From an uncultured bacterium (GTDB taxonomy: Bacteria > Verrucomicrobiota > Lentisphaeria > Victivallales > UBA1829): a DNA stretch of 30,719 nucleotides. Made by a program: the position numbers and the translations under genes. A model generated the notes under the pieces. That model ran no database searches. It saw only the letters and a program-made list of their open reading frames with translations, and was not told the origin of the DNA. Shown in pieces: positions 7,401 through 13,537 of this stretch (positions are counted from its first letter, which is position 1; every line of letters starts with the position of its first letter). The stretch spans positions 1 to 30,719 of the forward strand of contig URNX01000040.1 of NCBI GenBank assembly GCA_900549415.1, in the 5' to 3' direction.

Positions 7401-9753
7401 CCAGATAGTTCTCCACCCACCCGCGGTACTGCGCCATGTCGTCGCCTTCATAGAACGGCATGGGGAAGAAATTGCTGATTCCCTGGCGTCCGCACTCGCG
7501 CAGATAGGCGGGAGTGTTGTAGTATCCCGCATTGCGCTGAATGATGCTCGGATTGAAACGGACCGAATCGAAATTCATGCGTTTCAGCTGGGCGACGTAC
7601 TGCGCGACCGCGCGGGGATGCGAAAGATACATGTTCAGCGAATCGAACTGCGGACTCGTGCTCATGCGGAAACGCTTCTTGAAACCGTTGAGCCGGAATT
7701 CGCCGTTTTCCACCCACAGCTCCCGGAACCCGAAGTCGCGCTCCGGAAGCATGTCCGCCGTTTTGCCGTTCACGGAAAGCGTAACGCTCTGCGCGTAAAG
7801 TTCCGGAGACTCTTCGCTCCAGAGAACCGGATTTTTCCACGGCTCCGTAAAGACGATCCGCTGTTTTCCCGAGCCGTCCAGACGGAATTTTTTCGAGAAG
7901 CTTTTTTCCGAACCGGCGCGGCGGTAGCGGAACGTCAGTTCCGCATCGCCCTTCACGCCCCGCGGATTTTCAACCGTGGCGCGCATCTCCAGCGTTCCTT
8001 TGCGGACGGAGGGAAAGGCGACCGCGCTCTTCACGAAAACCGGAGAGGGGCCGGCTTCCAGCCAGGCGTCGCAGAGAACAATGTTCCACGTGTCGCGCAT
8101 GTCCGGAAGATTGCGCCAGTAAAGACGGATGAAGTGCGTCAGGAAAACCGAAAGAACGTTTTCCTCCTCAAGCAGATCCGTGACTTCGATGCGGCGCGCG
8201 TTCGGAACGGCGGCGAACGATTTGTAATCCTGACGGAACGACTCAATCAGTTTTCCGTTCAGATAGACGCGTCCGTAATCCGCATTCAGATTCTCGAAAT
8301 TGAGAAAGATGCGTCTGCCCTTCCATTCCTCCGGAACCTTGAAGGTCCGCTGATACCAGTCCGCCGTTGTGCGCGGGCCTTCCTGAACGTTGAGGCTTTC
8401 CAGTTTTCCGTTTTTCCCGCGGTAAAGCTGGAAGCAGGAGGAACGGCGGCTGCCCGGAATGCGGACATAGCGCTGTTCCGCCGGAACAACAGGCGAAAAC
8501 GCATAGCTGTCGTCTTCAAACATCCGCCAGTATCCGTTCAGGGAAATCGACTGCCGGACGCCCGAATTCACCTTCTGCGCATCGCCCAGATCCCAGAGAC
8601 GTTTTTCAAGCTCTCCGGCGGCTTTCCGTTTCAGCGAAGCGAATTCCTTTTCCGAAAACTCCGGAGCGGAAAGCGTGACCCCTTCCGTAACATTGACCGA
8701 ATCCAGACCGCTCCATCCGCCGGGCAGCTCAAGCTCCCCCTGAAACGCGTCGTCAAACCAGATTCCCGCTTTCCGTCCTTCCGGACGGATGGAAAGTTTC
8801 AGCGGGCGGGTCAGATTGATGACATAAGGAGAATCCAGCAGTTTTCCGCCGCCGTTGAGCGTGAGTTTTCCCGACGCCCCGGTCGACGAAACCGTGATCA
8901 GGCTTTTTCCGCTTTTCAGGGAGAGGAGCGGCTGGGCGTTCGGAAAACGCTTCACCGGAGCGCTGAAACGGAATTCCAGTTTTCCTTCACTCCGGCGGAC
9001 CCGCTCCACGGGAACCGGACGCATCGTTTTCGCGTAACTGCCGAGAAAATCGGCAAGAACTTCATTGTCCGAGAGCTGGACGTCGTAAATTTTCAGGCTG
9101 TCGAACGCGCCTTCCGCGACTTCCGCCTTGAAACGGTCGGAACCGCCTTTGCCGAGCCAGACATCCCACGAGCCGTTGAAACTGTATCCCGGCTCTTTCC
9201 AGTCCGCCTGGGATTTGCGGGCGGCGGGTTTGCCGTCCAGATAGATCGCCTGCTCGCCTTTCGCAAGATTCCAGGAAAAAGTGATGTGAACCCATTTTCC
9301 GGCTTTCAGATCCGGATTTTTCACAAACAGCTGACGCTGTTTCGGAGTGCAGACGCTCAGTTCCAGCTGACCTCTTGCGTCTTTCACAAAAATCAGAAAG
9401 AAATCCGAGCGCCACTTGCCGGCCTGGAACAGATAATAGGATTTTCCGTCCTTCCGTTCCCAGTTCGGGCGGAAGAAGAAGGAGACCGTTCCTTCGCGGG
9501 CGTTCAGCTCCGGCAGTTTGTTCAGATTCACCGCCGTGACCTGATCGTAGGCGATGCGCTGAACCGCAAGCGCCTTGCCGTCCACGCCGTCGACATAGTT
9601 GCTCTTGCCGGAAACAACGGCCAGACCGCAGGGTTCGCCGCGGCCGTTGAACACGGTCGGATTTTCGTCAAACGGCACGATCACTTTCGGGAACGCCGCC
9701 ATCAGACAGCAGGGCGCCAGAAGCGCCGCTGCGAGTGTTGTCATCAATCGCAT
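4441..9753 (-). CDS. Secreted LamG + GH2-like multidomain glycoside hydrolase
   Basis: A 1770-residue exported protein (signal peptide about 1-19, ending LMAAF). Modules in order: LamG/concanavalin-like domain (about 60-240); linker; GH2 sugar-binding sandwich (about 403-560, with WYQRTFKVPEEWKGRRIFLNF and YLNGKLI); Ig-like domain (about 570-690); TIM barrel (about 690-1010). Then come two Rossmann-like blocks resembling the glutamine-amidotransferase-fold domains of other beta-galactosidases (about 1160-1360 with VLIIGQNALG, about 1370-1570 with KGVVILGRNAVP), and a jelly-roll domain (about 1640-1750, with ETWFNGVKIGET). The fold assignments for the two blocks are inference. Where GH2 enzymes have W-S-x-G-N-E the protein has WYTDFN (796-801), so the usual acid/base Glu is Asn. 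E894 in VSFESS is a candidate nucleophile. A standard retaining mechanism is therefore uncertain. It is the last gene of the LacI-headed operon; AAAGG precedes the ATG. Substrate unknown, possibly a beta-galactoside or related glycan. Confidence 0.82.
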   Translation of the reverse strand: MRLMTTLAAALLAPCCLMAAFPKVIVPFDENPTVFNGRGEPCGLAVVSGKSNYVDGVDGKALAVQRIAYDQVTAVNLNKLPELNAREGTVSFFFRPNWERKDGKSYYLFQAGKWRSDFFLIFVKDARGQLELSVCTPKQRQLFVKNPDLKAGKWVHITFSWNLAKGEQAIYLDGKPAARKSQADWKEPGYSFNGSWDVWLGKGGSDRFKAEVAEGAFDSLKIYDVQLSDNEVLADFLGSYAKTMRPVPVERVRRSEGKLEFRFSAPVKRFPNAQPLLSLKSGKSLITVSSTGASGKLTLNGGGKLLDSPYVINLTRPLKLSIRPEGRKAGIWFDDAFQGELELPGGWSGLDSVNVTEGVTLSAPEFSEKEFASLKRKAAGELEKRLWDLGDAQKVNSGVRQSISLNGYWRMFEDDSYAFSPVVPAEQRYVRIPGSRRSSCFQLYRGKNGKLESLNVQEGPRTTADWYQRTFKVPEEWKGRRIFLNFENLNADYGRVYLNGKLIESFRQDYKSFAAVPNARRIEVTDLLEEENVLSVFLTHFIRLYWRNLPDMRDTWNIVLCDAWLEAGPSPVFVKSAVAFPSVRKGTLEMRATVENPRGVKGDAELTFRYRRAGSEKSFSKKFRLDGSGKQRIVFTEPWKNPVLWSEESPELYAQSVTLSVNGKTADMLPERDFGFRELWVENGEFRLNGFKKRFRMSTSPQFDSLNMYLSHPRAVAQYVAQLKRMNFDSVRFNPSIIQRNAGYYNTPAYLRECGRQGISNFFPMPFYEGDDMAQYRGWVENYLEFFGAFPSIVLWYTDFNTCSYPACQDPYYLNNTSYVPKERVLKARKLVEVADRTMRSLDPSRECVPHAAGNFGKVFGSMNYQSFGTPLQEQEDWPKIWSEKHSQPLVSFESSFPYPLQYIYFDGPIGHYMTAEHAARYFGDSVFRDEIAPVQFGQWFRFSPVTPNSVNYIRGAAEMCRRVIRSWRAYDISSLGDFTSLHELFRLSASGCHHPMYWEDDDNVKQEGLRPDNHVALDVVQDFMQLEEFGRLVQREYSPLRVFLAGDPDDFTNKDHAFFSNETFRKSIVVVNDRMSEQKLRFRWTFTVGGKTVDGGELSENVAPGAILKLPVNLTAPEVAARTEGKLSLDVFLDDKGYDTDEFAVQVFPRTARPDFRFTEPAGLYDPAGKTAALLEKAGYPFRKVSTADEVRSCRVLIIGQNALGKHVPGFLKEMERSGDFRIGKKILFFEQQPCNLANFVFESPSSREAFIRRGDSPYIQGLTDADFRDWRGSSDTRPAKHVSNPDTTFHYPRDKWKIGNGGMVAGNVIRKPSYGHFRTIVDCGFNLMFSALMDYKNGRGYALFCQLDVTSRYGKDPVATRIVDNILTEFANPALPISNQAAIYYGDAENEAALKRLGVGCVKGNPYDPNGFLTKGVVILGRNAVPKEMRERFRKNFEAYLSGGHYAKGIIVCLPGAPLDLLPVPMSTEKKLMFRAELPANDPLFAGMTEADFYFRTARRLNAVKAPDWTVAARPAVLARTGFHQGGAIIYVGFTPDMFEDAFWNREKATRIWNTLFANLNLPLKQNLSLFGNTRMRHNTVIPESASLALTDGFLKLDPRGDGKVSDAQGFKPYRIGIPWEKQGFTQPNPHYKYPANAPADMKKPYDGYAWIRVPVRIPADWKSYSIRLSGGPVDDADETWFNGVKIGETTLAKHPDSYSRIRNYPIPSSAIRFGEENILMIRVFDRWGFGGVTGPLRLLAEEPQSGPTVSPYVEKLNLYDVDAFHNW

Positions 9754-9782
9754 AAGAGAGACCTTTCAGTAGTGGAGATCCC

Positions 9783-9811
9783 CCGGAGACGAATCCACGG
9801 GAAATCTCCGG
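9783..9811 (-). other. Intercistronic stem-loop between LamG and GH2-like genes
   Basis: Inverted repeat CCGGAGA / TCTCCGG (9783-9789 with 9805-9811, 15-nt loop) in the 73-nt gap between the two genes. No T-run follows on the minus strand, so it is not a normal terminator. It may protect or partly attenuate the operon mRNA, which would let the small LamG protein be made in excess. Confidence 0.35.
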
Positions 9812-9826
9812 AAGAACAGGAAGAGT

Positions 9827-10519
9827 TTATTTCCCGGAGAAATCCGCAAGGATTTCCGCATCGGAGAGCTGCCGGTTGTAAATCTTCAGATTGTCGTATG
9901 CTCCGCCCGCAGGCTCGTTGACGTTCCGTCCCAGCTGAAGCTTCCACGGAGCCTTGAAGCTGTAACTGCCGTCTTTCCACTCCTCGCGGACGGTGCGGGC
10001 GGCGGCTTTGCCGTCGATGTAAATCACACATTCCCCCTTCGCAACGTTCCAGGAAAACGCAAAATGAACCCATTTTCCAGGCTGGAGATCCGCTTTTTTC
10101 ACAAAAACCTGACGCTGCTTCGGAGTGCAGACGCTCAGCTCCAGCTGTCCTCTGGCATCCTTCACAAAAACCAGAAAGAATTCAGAACGCCACTTGCCCG
10201 TCTGGAACAGATAGTGCGCCTTGCCGTCCTTGCGTTCCCAGTTCGGACGGAAGAAGAAGGAAACCGTTCCTTCGCGGAAATCATTTTCGGAAAGATCGCG
10301 GGTCAGAAACGCCGCAGGCTTTCCGTCCACGACAAGAGCTTTTCCTTTCATGCCGTCGACATATTCCAGCTGTCCGATCACTCCGCCTTCCGCGATCTTT
10401 TCTCCGTTGGCTTTGAGCACCGACGGAGTTCCGTCAAACGGAATGACGACCGCGGGTTCGGCCGCCATCAGACTTCCGGGAAGAAGAAGCGCCGTTGCGA
10501 GTTTCAGCATTTTTTTCAT
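9827..10519 (-). CDS. Secreted stand-alone LamG-domain protein
   Basis: A 230-residue protein with a signal peptide (about 1-20, ending SLMAAEP) and a single LamG/concanavalin-like domain filling the rest. It has no catalytic module. It is a close paralogue of the first about 240 residues of the neighbouring GH2-like protein: both contain GTVSFFFRPNWERKDGK, FVKDARGQLELSVCTPKQRQ and a C-terminal DNLKIYxxQLSD(A/N)E(I/V)LADF block. The likely role is carbohydrate or protein binding outside the cytoplasm, perhaps holding substrate for the hydrolase. That role is inferred from the domain only. AAAGGAAAG precedes the ATG. It lies in the operon between the SGNH gene and the GH2-like gene. Confidence 0.85.
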   Translation of the reverse strand: MKKMLKLATALLLPGSLMAAEPAVVIPFDGTPSVLKANGEKIAEGGVIGQLEYVDGMKGKALVVDGKPAAFLTRDLSENDFREGTVSFFFRPNWERKDGKAHYLFQTGKWRSEFFLVFVKDARGQLELSVCTPKQRQVFVKKADLQPGKWVHFAFSWNVAKGECVIYIDGKAAARTVREEWKDGSYSFKAPWKLQLGRNVNEPAGGAYDNLKIYNRQLSDAEILADFSGK

Positions 10520-10558
10520 GGTAACTTTCCTTTCGTTTATATTGTCTGTTTTGAGGGA

Positions 10559-11488
10559 TCATTTCGGAAAACTTTTGACAGCATCTTCTGCACACCGCGC
10601 AAGAAAACGGGCGTCGGAATTGCCGATGCTGTTCGGAACGAACCGGATATCCTCCGCCGTTCCGCCGAACAGAAACAAATACCAGACACACGCCTGCAGA
10701 TATTCTCCCCGATCGTTCAGATGCATGGCGTCGCGGATGATCCGCATCTCTCCGGTCTTCTGATCCTTGCTCCAGTAGAGCCTTCCGACCACGTCTCCGG
10801 CCTGCGGCGGAAGATCGGGGAAGTGCAGAGTTCCCAGGAGCGCAGGATCATAGTTTTTGAATTTGACAGGTGATTTTTCCCGCGCAATCTGAACCGCAAG
10901 CCCCGTCGGAATGACACGCGCATGAATAGATTTTGCAAGCGCCAGATAGTTCGCCGTCAGCTTTTCATACATCGTATTCTGATCAAAGCCCCACTCTGAA
11001 TCCGGGGGCATGACGCGCGAATCGTCGGAACGGTACGACCAGGTCTGCTGAATCACGATTTCCGCCTGCGGCTGATGTTTCCGGATAAGCGCAATCAGCT
11101 TCGGCGCGCCTTCAAACGTTTCGCCGCGCCAGCTCTCGTGACTTGCCTGCTGAATGGTCACAATATCCCACCGGTCCGCCGTGAGCAGATCCTGCAGGCT
11201 GACTTTGCCGTCCGGGCGGCCCGGCAGTTTCAGATTTGTCCAGTACGGACGGTGAGAGGGATCTTTTTCCGTCTTGCCGTATTCGCCGTAATGCCGCCAG
11301 ATGGTGCAGCTGCCGATCATCGCCTCACCGAGCTTCAGTTTCTTCCCCGAGGCTTCCGCAATTTTCGGAAGATAGGTCAGCACGCTCAGCGAAAAGCTGT
11401 TGCCGACCATCAGAACCTTGAGCTCCGCGGCAGAGCCGGAAAGCGAGAAGGCCGCAAGAGCCGTCAACAGCAGATGTTTCCAGTTCAT
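10559..11488 (-). CDS. Secreted SGNH-fold hydrolase (DUF4886-like)
   Basis: A 309-residue exported protein (signal peptide about 1-21, SLSGSAAEL). The block I motif is VLMVGNSFS, with Ser31 as predicted nucleophile; the GNSFS form rather than GDS is typical of DUF4886-type SGNH proteins. A C-terminal D-x-x-H (D253, H256, in RDAMHLND) supplies the other catalytic residues, and VTIQQASHES and IVIQQTWSYR resemble the middle blocks. The expected activity is removal of ester groups, for example acetyl groups, from a polysaccharide so that glycosidases can reach it. This is inferred from fold and context; no substrate is readable. A GGGGAGGGG purine tract precedes the ATG. It sits in the operon after the pseudopilin (15-nt gap) and before the LamG gene. 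Confidence 0.8.
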   Translation of the reverse strand: MNWKHLLLTALAAFSLSGSAAELKVLMVGNSFSLSVLTYLPKIAEASGKKLKLGEAMIGSCTIWRHYGEYGKTEKDPSHRPYWTNLKLPGRPDGKVSLQDLLTADRWDIVTIQQASHESWRGETFEGAPKLIALIRKHQPQAEIVIQQTWSYRSDDSRVMPPDSEWGFDQNTMYEKLTANYLALAKSIHARVIPTGLAVQIAREKSPVKFKNYDPALLGTLHFPDLPPQAGDVVGRLYWSKDQKTGEMRIIRDAMHLNDRGEYLQACVWYLFLFGGTAEDIRFVPNSIGNSDARFLARCAEDAVKSFPK

Positions 11489-11503
11489 TCTCTTCCCCTC
11501 CCC

Positions 11504-12352
11504 TTACAGTCCCATGAAGTACATCGAAGAACCCGGTGCGCGGATCGGGAGCTGATTGAACTTGTGACTGGACACATGCCCGTCCTTGTAGAGCCAGTTT
11601 CCGCTCATTCCGCCGCCGTGGACATTGCCTGCGGCGGAGATGTACGGCTTGCGGTCGCCCGAAATCGGCTGCGGAACCCAGTGATGCACGGCATTGATGT
11701 CATGCGGCGTATTGGCCAGCACTGCCGCGGAATATTTTGTGAACATCGCCTCCCCGACGATGATGCGCCCCCTGATGTCTCCGATACGGCGTCCGTTCGG
11801 CTTCTCCTCCGTCTCTCCCGCGGTCCGCCACCAGGCGTAATTGTAAGCGGGACAGCTGGAATTGTCCCGGCACATCGTCGGCAGATAATTGCTCGAGAAA
11901 CGCGTGGACGGAGTCCCCTCGAACTCCGGGAACAGACGCGACATCGCCGTCGGGCAGACATACGTCGATTTTGAAGAGTACCAGTAGCGCGCGGGCGTGT
12001 AAATCGAGAAGTATGCATAAGTTCCCGATGTCGGGCTGACCGACTTTCTCGCGTAGGAAGTTTTCCCGTAATCGAAAATGCTGTCCGTGAACGATACCGC
12101 GCCGCCCTGCATGAGATTCGGCAGATAGTCGTTGTTGTCCACCGTATACATGGCAAGTCCGCTTCCGACCTGTTTCATGTTCGCCGTGCAGGCAATTGCA
12201 TGCGCCTTTTCCCGCGCCGCATTCAGCGCCGGCAAAAGCATTCCCGCAAGGATTGCGATGATCGCAATTACTATAAGGAGCTCTATGAGGGTGAATTTGT
12301 CGGTTTTCCGTCTCCGGGGCGGCATGTCGCGGTGCATTGATTTTTTCTTCAT
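11504..12352 (-). CDS. Pseudopilin-like protein with prepilin N-terminal methylation domain (LacI locus)
   Basis: A 282-residue protein beginning with a basic leader (RRRKTDK), then FTLIELLIVIAIIAILAG as N-terminal transmembrane helix, with the conserved Glu at +5 (E24 if F20 is +1). The residue before the expected cleavage site is Lys19 instead of the Gly normally required by prepilin peptidase. The C-terminal domain has a H...DGHV end (HGGGMSGNWLYKDGHV), a slightly longer version of the H-X9-DG motif of Planctomycetes/Lentisphaerae pseudopilins. Family members are presumed type II secretion or pilus-like surface proteins; individual functions are unknown. The ATG overlaps the LacI stop by 4 nt (ATGA), implying translational coupling. 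The SGNH, LamG and GH2-like genes follow, so its job is probably tied to glycan use. Confidence 0.88.
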   Translation of the reverse strand: MKKKSMHRDMPPRRRKTDKFTLIELLIVIAIIAILAGMLLPALNAAREKAHAIACTANMKQVGSGLAMYTVDNNDYLPNLMQGGAVSFTDSIFDYGKTSYARKSVSPTSGTYAYFSIYTPARYWYSSKSTYVCPTAMSRLFPEFEGTPSTRFSSNYLPTMCRDNSSCPAYNYAWWRTAGETEEKPNGRRIGDIRGRIIVGEAMFTKYSAAVLANTPHDINAVHHWVPQPISGDRKPYISAAGNVHGGGMSGNWLYKDGHVSSHKFNQLPIRAPGSSMYFMGL

Positions 12353-13374
12353 TTTGTCTGACCTTTCTTTACTTTATGGTTGCTGATTTCTTTCGTAATG
12401 TCGGGAACGCTGTTTTCCACGAAGAGCTCCATGTTGATCGAAATCTCCACGGAGTTGCGGCAGCCGAGCATGGGACGGTTGTTGAGGAGATATTCCATCC
12501 AGCGCAGCAGCTCTTCCATCGAAAAATCCACCCGGTCCAGCTTATCGGTTTCTCCGGCGGGGTTCATGTCCACAATGCTGTCGTAGCTCATGACGCCGAT
12601 GTTTTTCATTTCATCGGGAAGATTCGGGAGAACCGCCAGACGGAAAAGCGAAGCGGAATAACACATGACGAACAGAATCGCCGTCGGGCGTTTGTTCTGT
12701 TCAAAAAAATAGTTCCGGAAGAATCCGCTCAAATCGCCGCTGCGCTGTTCGAGAATATCGATCCGGCAATCCGGAGCCAGACGTTTCATCTCCGCGCAGA
12801 ACAGAAAAATGCGCCGGTCCGCATCTTTATGACGGAAATCCTTGTGGACCGCGATATGCCTGCGGTGTCCCAGACGGTGCAGGTGCTGCGCCGCAAGCGA
12901 ACAGCCGAGCACATCGTTGCAGCGGAGGATGATATCCGTATTCAGCGCCGTTCCGAACATGGAGATGGAGAAGATGTTCGGATTTGCTTTTTTCACTTCC
13001 GCGACGACGTTTTCATCCGGCTCCGAGCAGTAAACCACGGTTTCCGCATCCGCTATGGCGTCCAGAAACGCAATCCGCTTCTCCCGGTGATTGGTCGCGA
13101 TGATCGTAAAACCGTCGTTCGAAAGCTGCTGAAGAAGAATGGTCCCGAAAAAGAGCAGATAGTGGTTGTTGCTGAAATCCACAACGATCTTCCTTGCGGT
13201 CTCCTGATTGGCGTAATATCCCCGTTTGTTCAACGCGTCAATCACGCGCTTCCTGGTTGCGGGACGGACAGTCGGTTCGTTGTTCAGGACGCGGTAAAGC
13301 GTCATGACGCTGATCCCAAGATCCCGCGCAAGCTGGCGCATGTTGATTTTCGTTATAAACTTTTTCGGTTCCAT
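12349..13374 (-). CDS. LacI-family transcriptional regulator
   Basis: A 341-residue regulator with an N-terminal LacI HTH (about residues 8-55: MRQLARDLGISVMTLYRVLN, then TVRPATRKRVIDALNKRGY) and a periplasmic-binding-protein-like effector domain (about 62-325). The sugar ligand cannot be read. Two in-frame ATGs lie behind AGGCGG: 13380 at only 3 nt and 13374 at about 9 nt, so 13374 is chosen. It is the first gene of a five-gene minus-strand operon and overlaps the pseudopilin by ATGA. A consensus promoter with an inverted repeat over the start site lies directly upstream, suggesting that it represses itself and the whole operon until a sugar is present. Confidence 0.9.
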   Translation of the reverse strand: MEPKKFITKINMRQLARDLGISVMTLYRVLNNEPTVRPATRKRVIDALNKRGYYANQETARKIVVDFSNNHYLLFFGTILLQQLSNDGFTIIATNHREKRIAFLDAIADAETVVYCSEPDENVVAEVKKANPNIFSISMFGTALNTDIILRCNDVLGCSLAAQHLHRLGHRRHIAVHKDFRHKDADRRIFLFCAEMKRLAPDCRIDILEQRSGDLSGFFRNYFFEQNKRPTAILFVMCYSASLFRLAVLPNLPDEMKNIGVMSYDSIVDMNPAGETDKLDRVDFSMEELLRWMEYLLNNRPMLGCRNSVEISINMELFVENSVPDITKEISNHKVKKGQTK

Positions 13375-13387
13375 TGTCATATACCGC

Positions 13388-13399
13388 CTTTCACGAAAG
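13388..13399. promoter_or_regulatory. Candidate LacI operator over the transcription start
   Basis: Inverted repeat CTTTC-AC-GAAAG located just downstream of the -10 box, about where transcription should start and before the Shine-Dalgarno sequence of the LacI gene. Position and symmetry fit an autoregulatory operator. Binding is inferred. Confidence 0.4.
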
Positions 13400-13401
13400 A
13401 A

Positions 13402-13430
13402 ATTATACAACATTCCGGCGAAAATGTCAA
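13402..13430 (-). promoter_or_regulatory. Consensus sigma-70 promoter of the LacI-pseudopilin-hydrolase operon
   Basis: On the minus strand, TTGACA (13425-13430), a 17-nt spacer and TATAAT (13402-13407): a perfect consensus in boxes and spacing, with A/T-rich DNA upstream that could act as an UP element. Such a strong core promoter is expected to need repression, consistent with the LacI gene directly downstream. Confidence 0.85.
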
Positions 13431-13462
13431 TAGGCAAACCGAGAAAAATGTTCTAAAAAAAT

Positions 13463-13485
13463 GTGACGCGCGTCACTTTAAAGTG
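13463..13485. promoter_or_regulatory. Two overlapping perfect palindromes upstream of the LacI promoter
   Basis: GTGACGCGCGTCAC (13463-13476) is a 14-bp perfect palindrome with a central CG, as in many LacI-family operators. CACTTTAAAGTG (13474-13485) is a 12-bp perfect palindrome sharing three bases with it. They lie about 33 bp upstream of the -35 box, in the gap before the GH78 terminator. This could be an upstream or auxiliary operator, or an activator site. Confidence 0.45.
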
Positions 13486-13489
13486 TCTG

Positions 13490-13521
13490 AAAAAAGCCGG
13501 TGCGGATTGCGCCGCACCGGC
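13490..13521 (-). terminator. Intrinsic terminator of the second GH78 gene
   Basis: On the minus strand, GCCGGTGCGG-CGCAAT-CCGCACCGGC (10-bp stem, 13496-13505 with 13512-13521, 6-nt loop) is followed by six T. It lies 16 nt after the stop codon of the GH78 gene and before the LacI promoter, insulating the two units. Confidence 0.9.
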
Positions 13522-13537
13522 GGAAAAACAGAGCGGT

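Noticed and set aside
6937..9921. 994-codon open frame on the plus strand opposite the GH2-like gene
   Set aside because: It is antisense to a gene with clear domains and signal peptide, has Arg/Glu/Phe-rich composition without domain motifs, and has no ribosome-binding site. Long antisense frames arise readily in this codon style.
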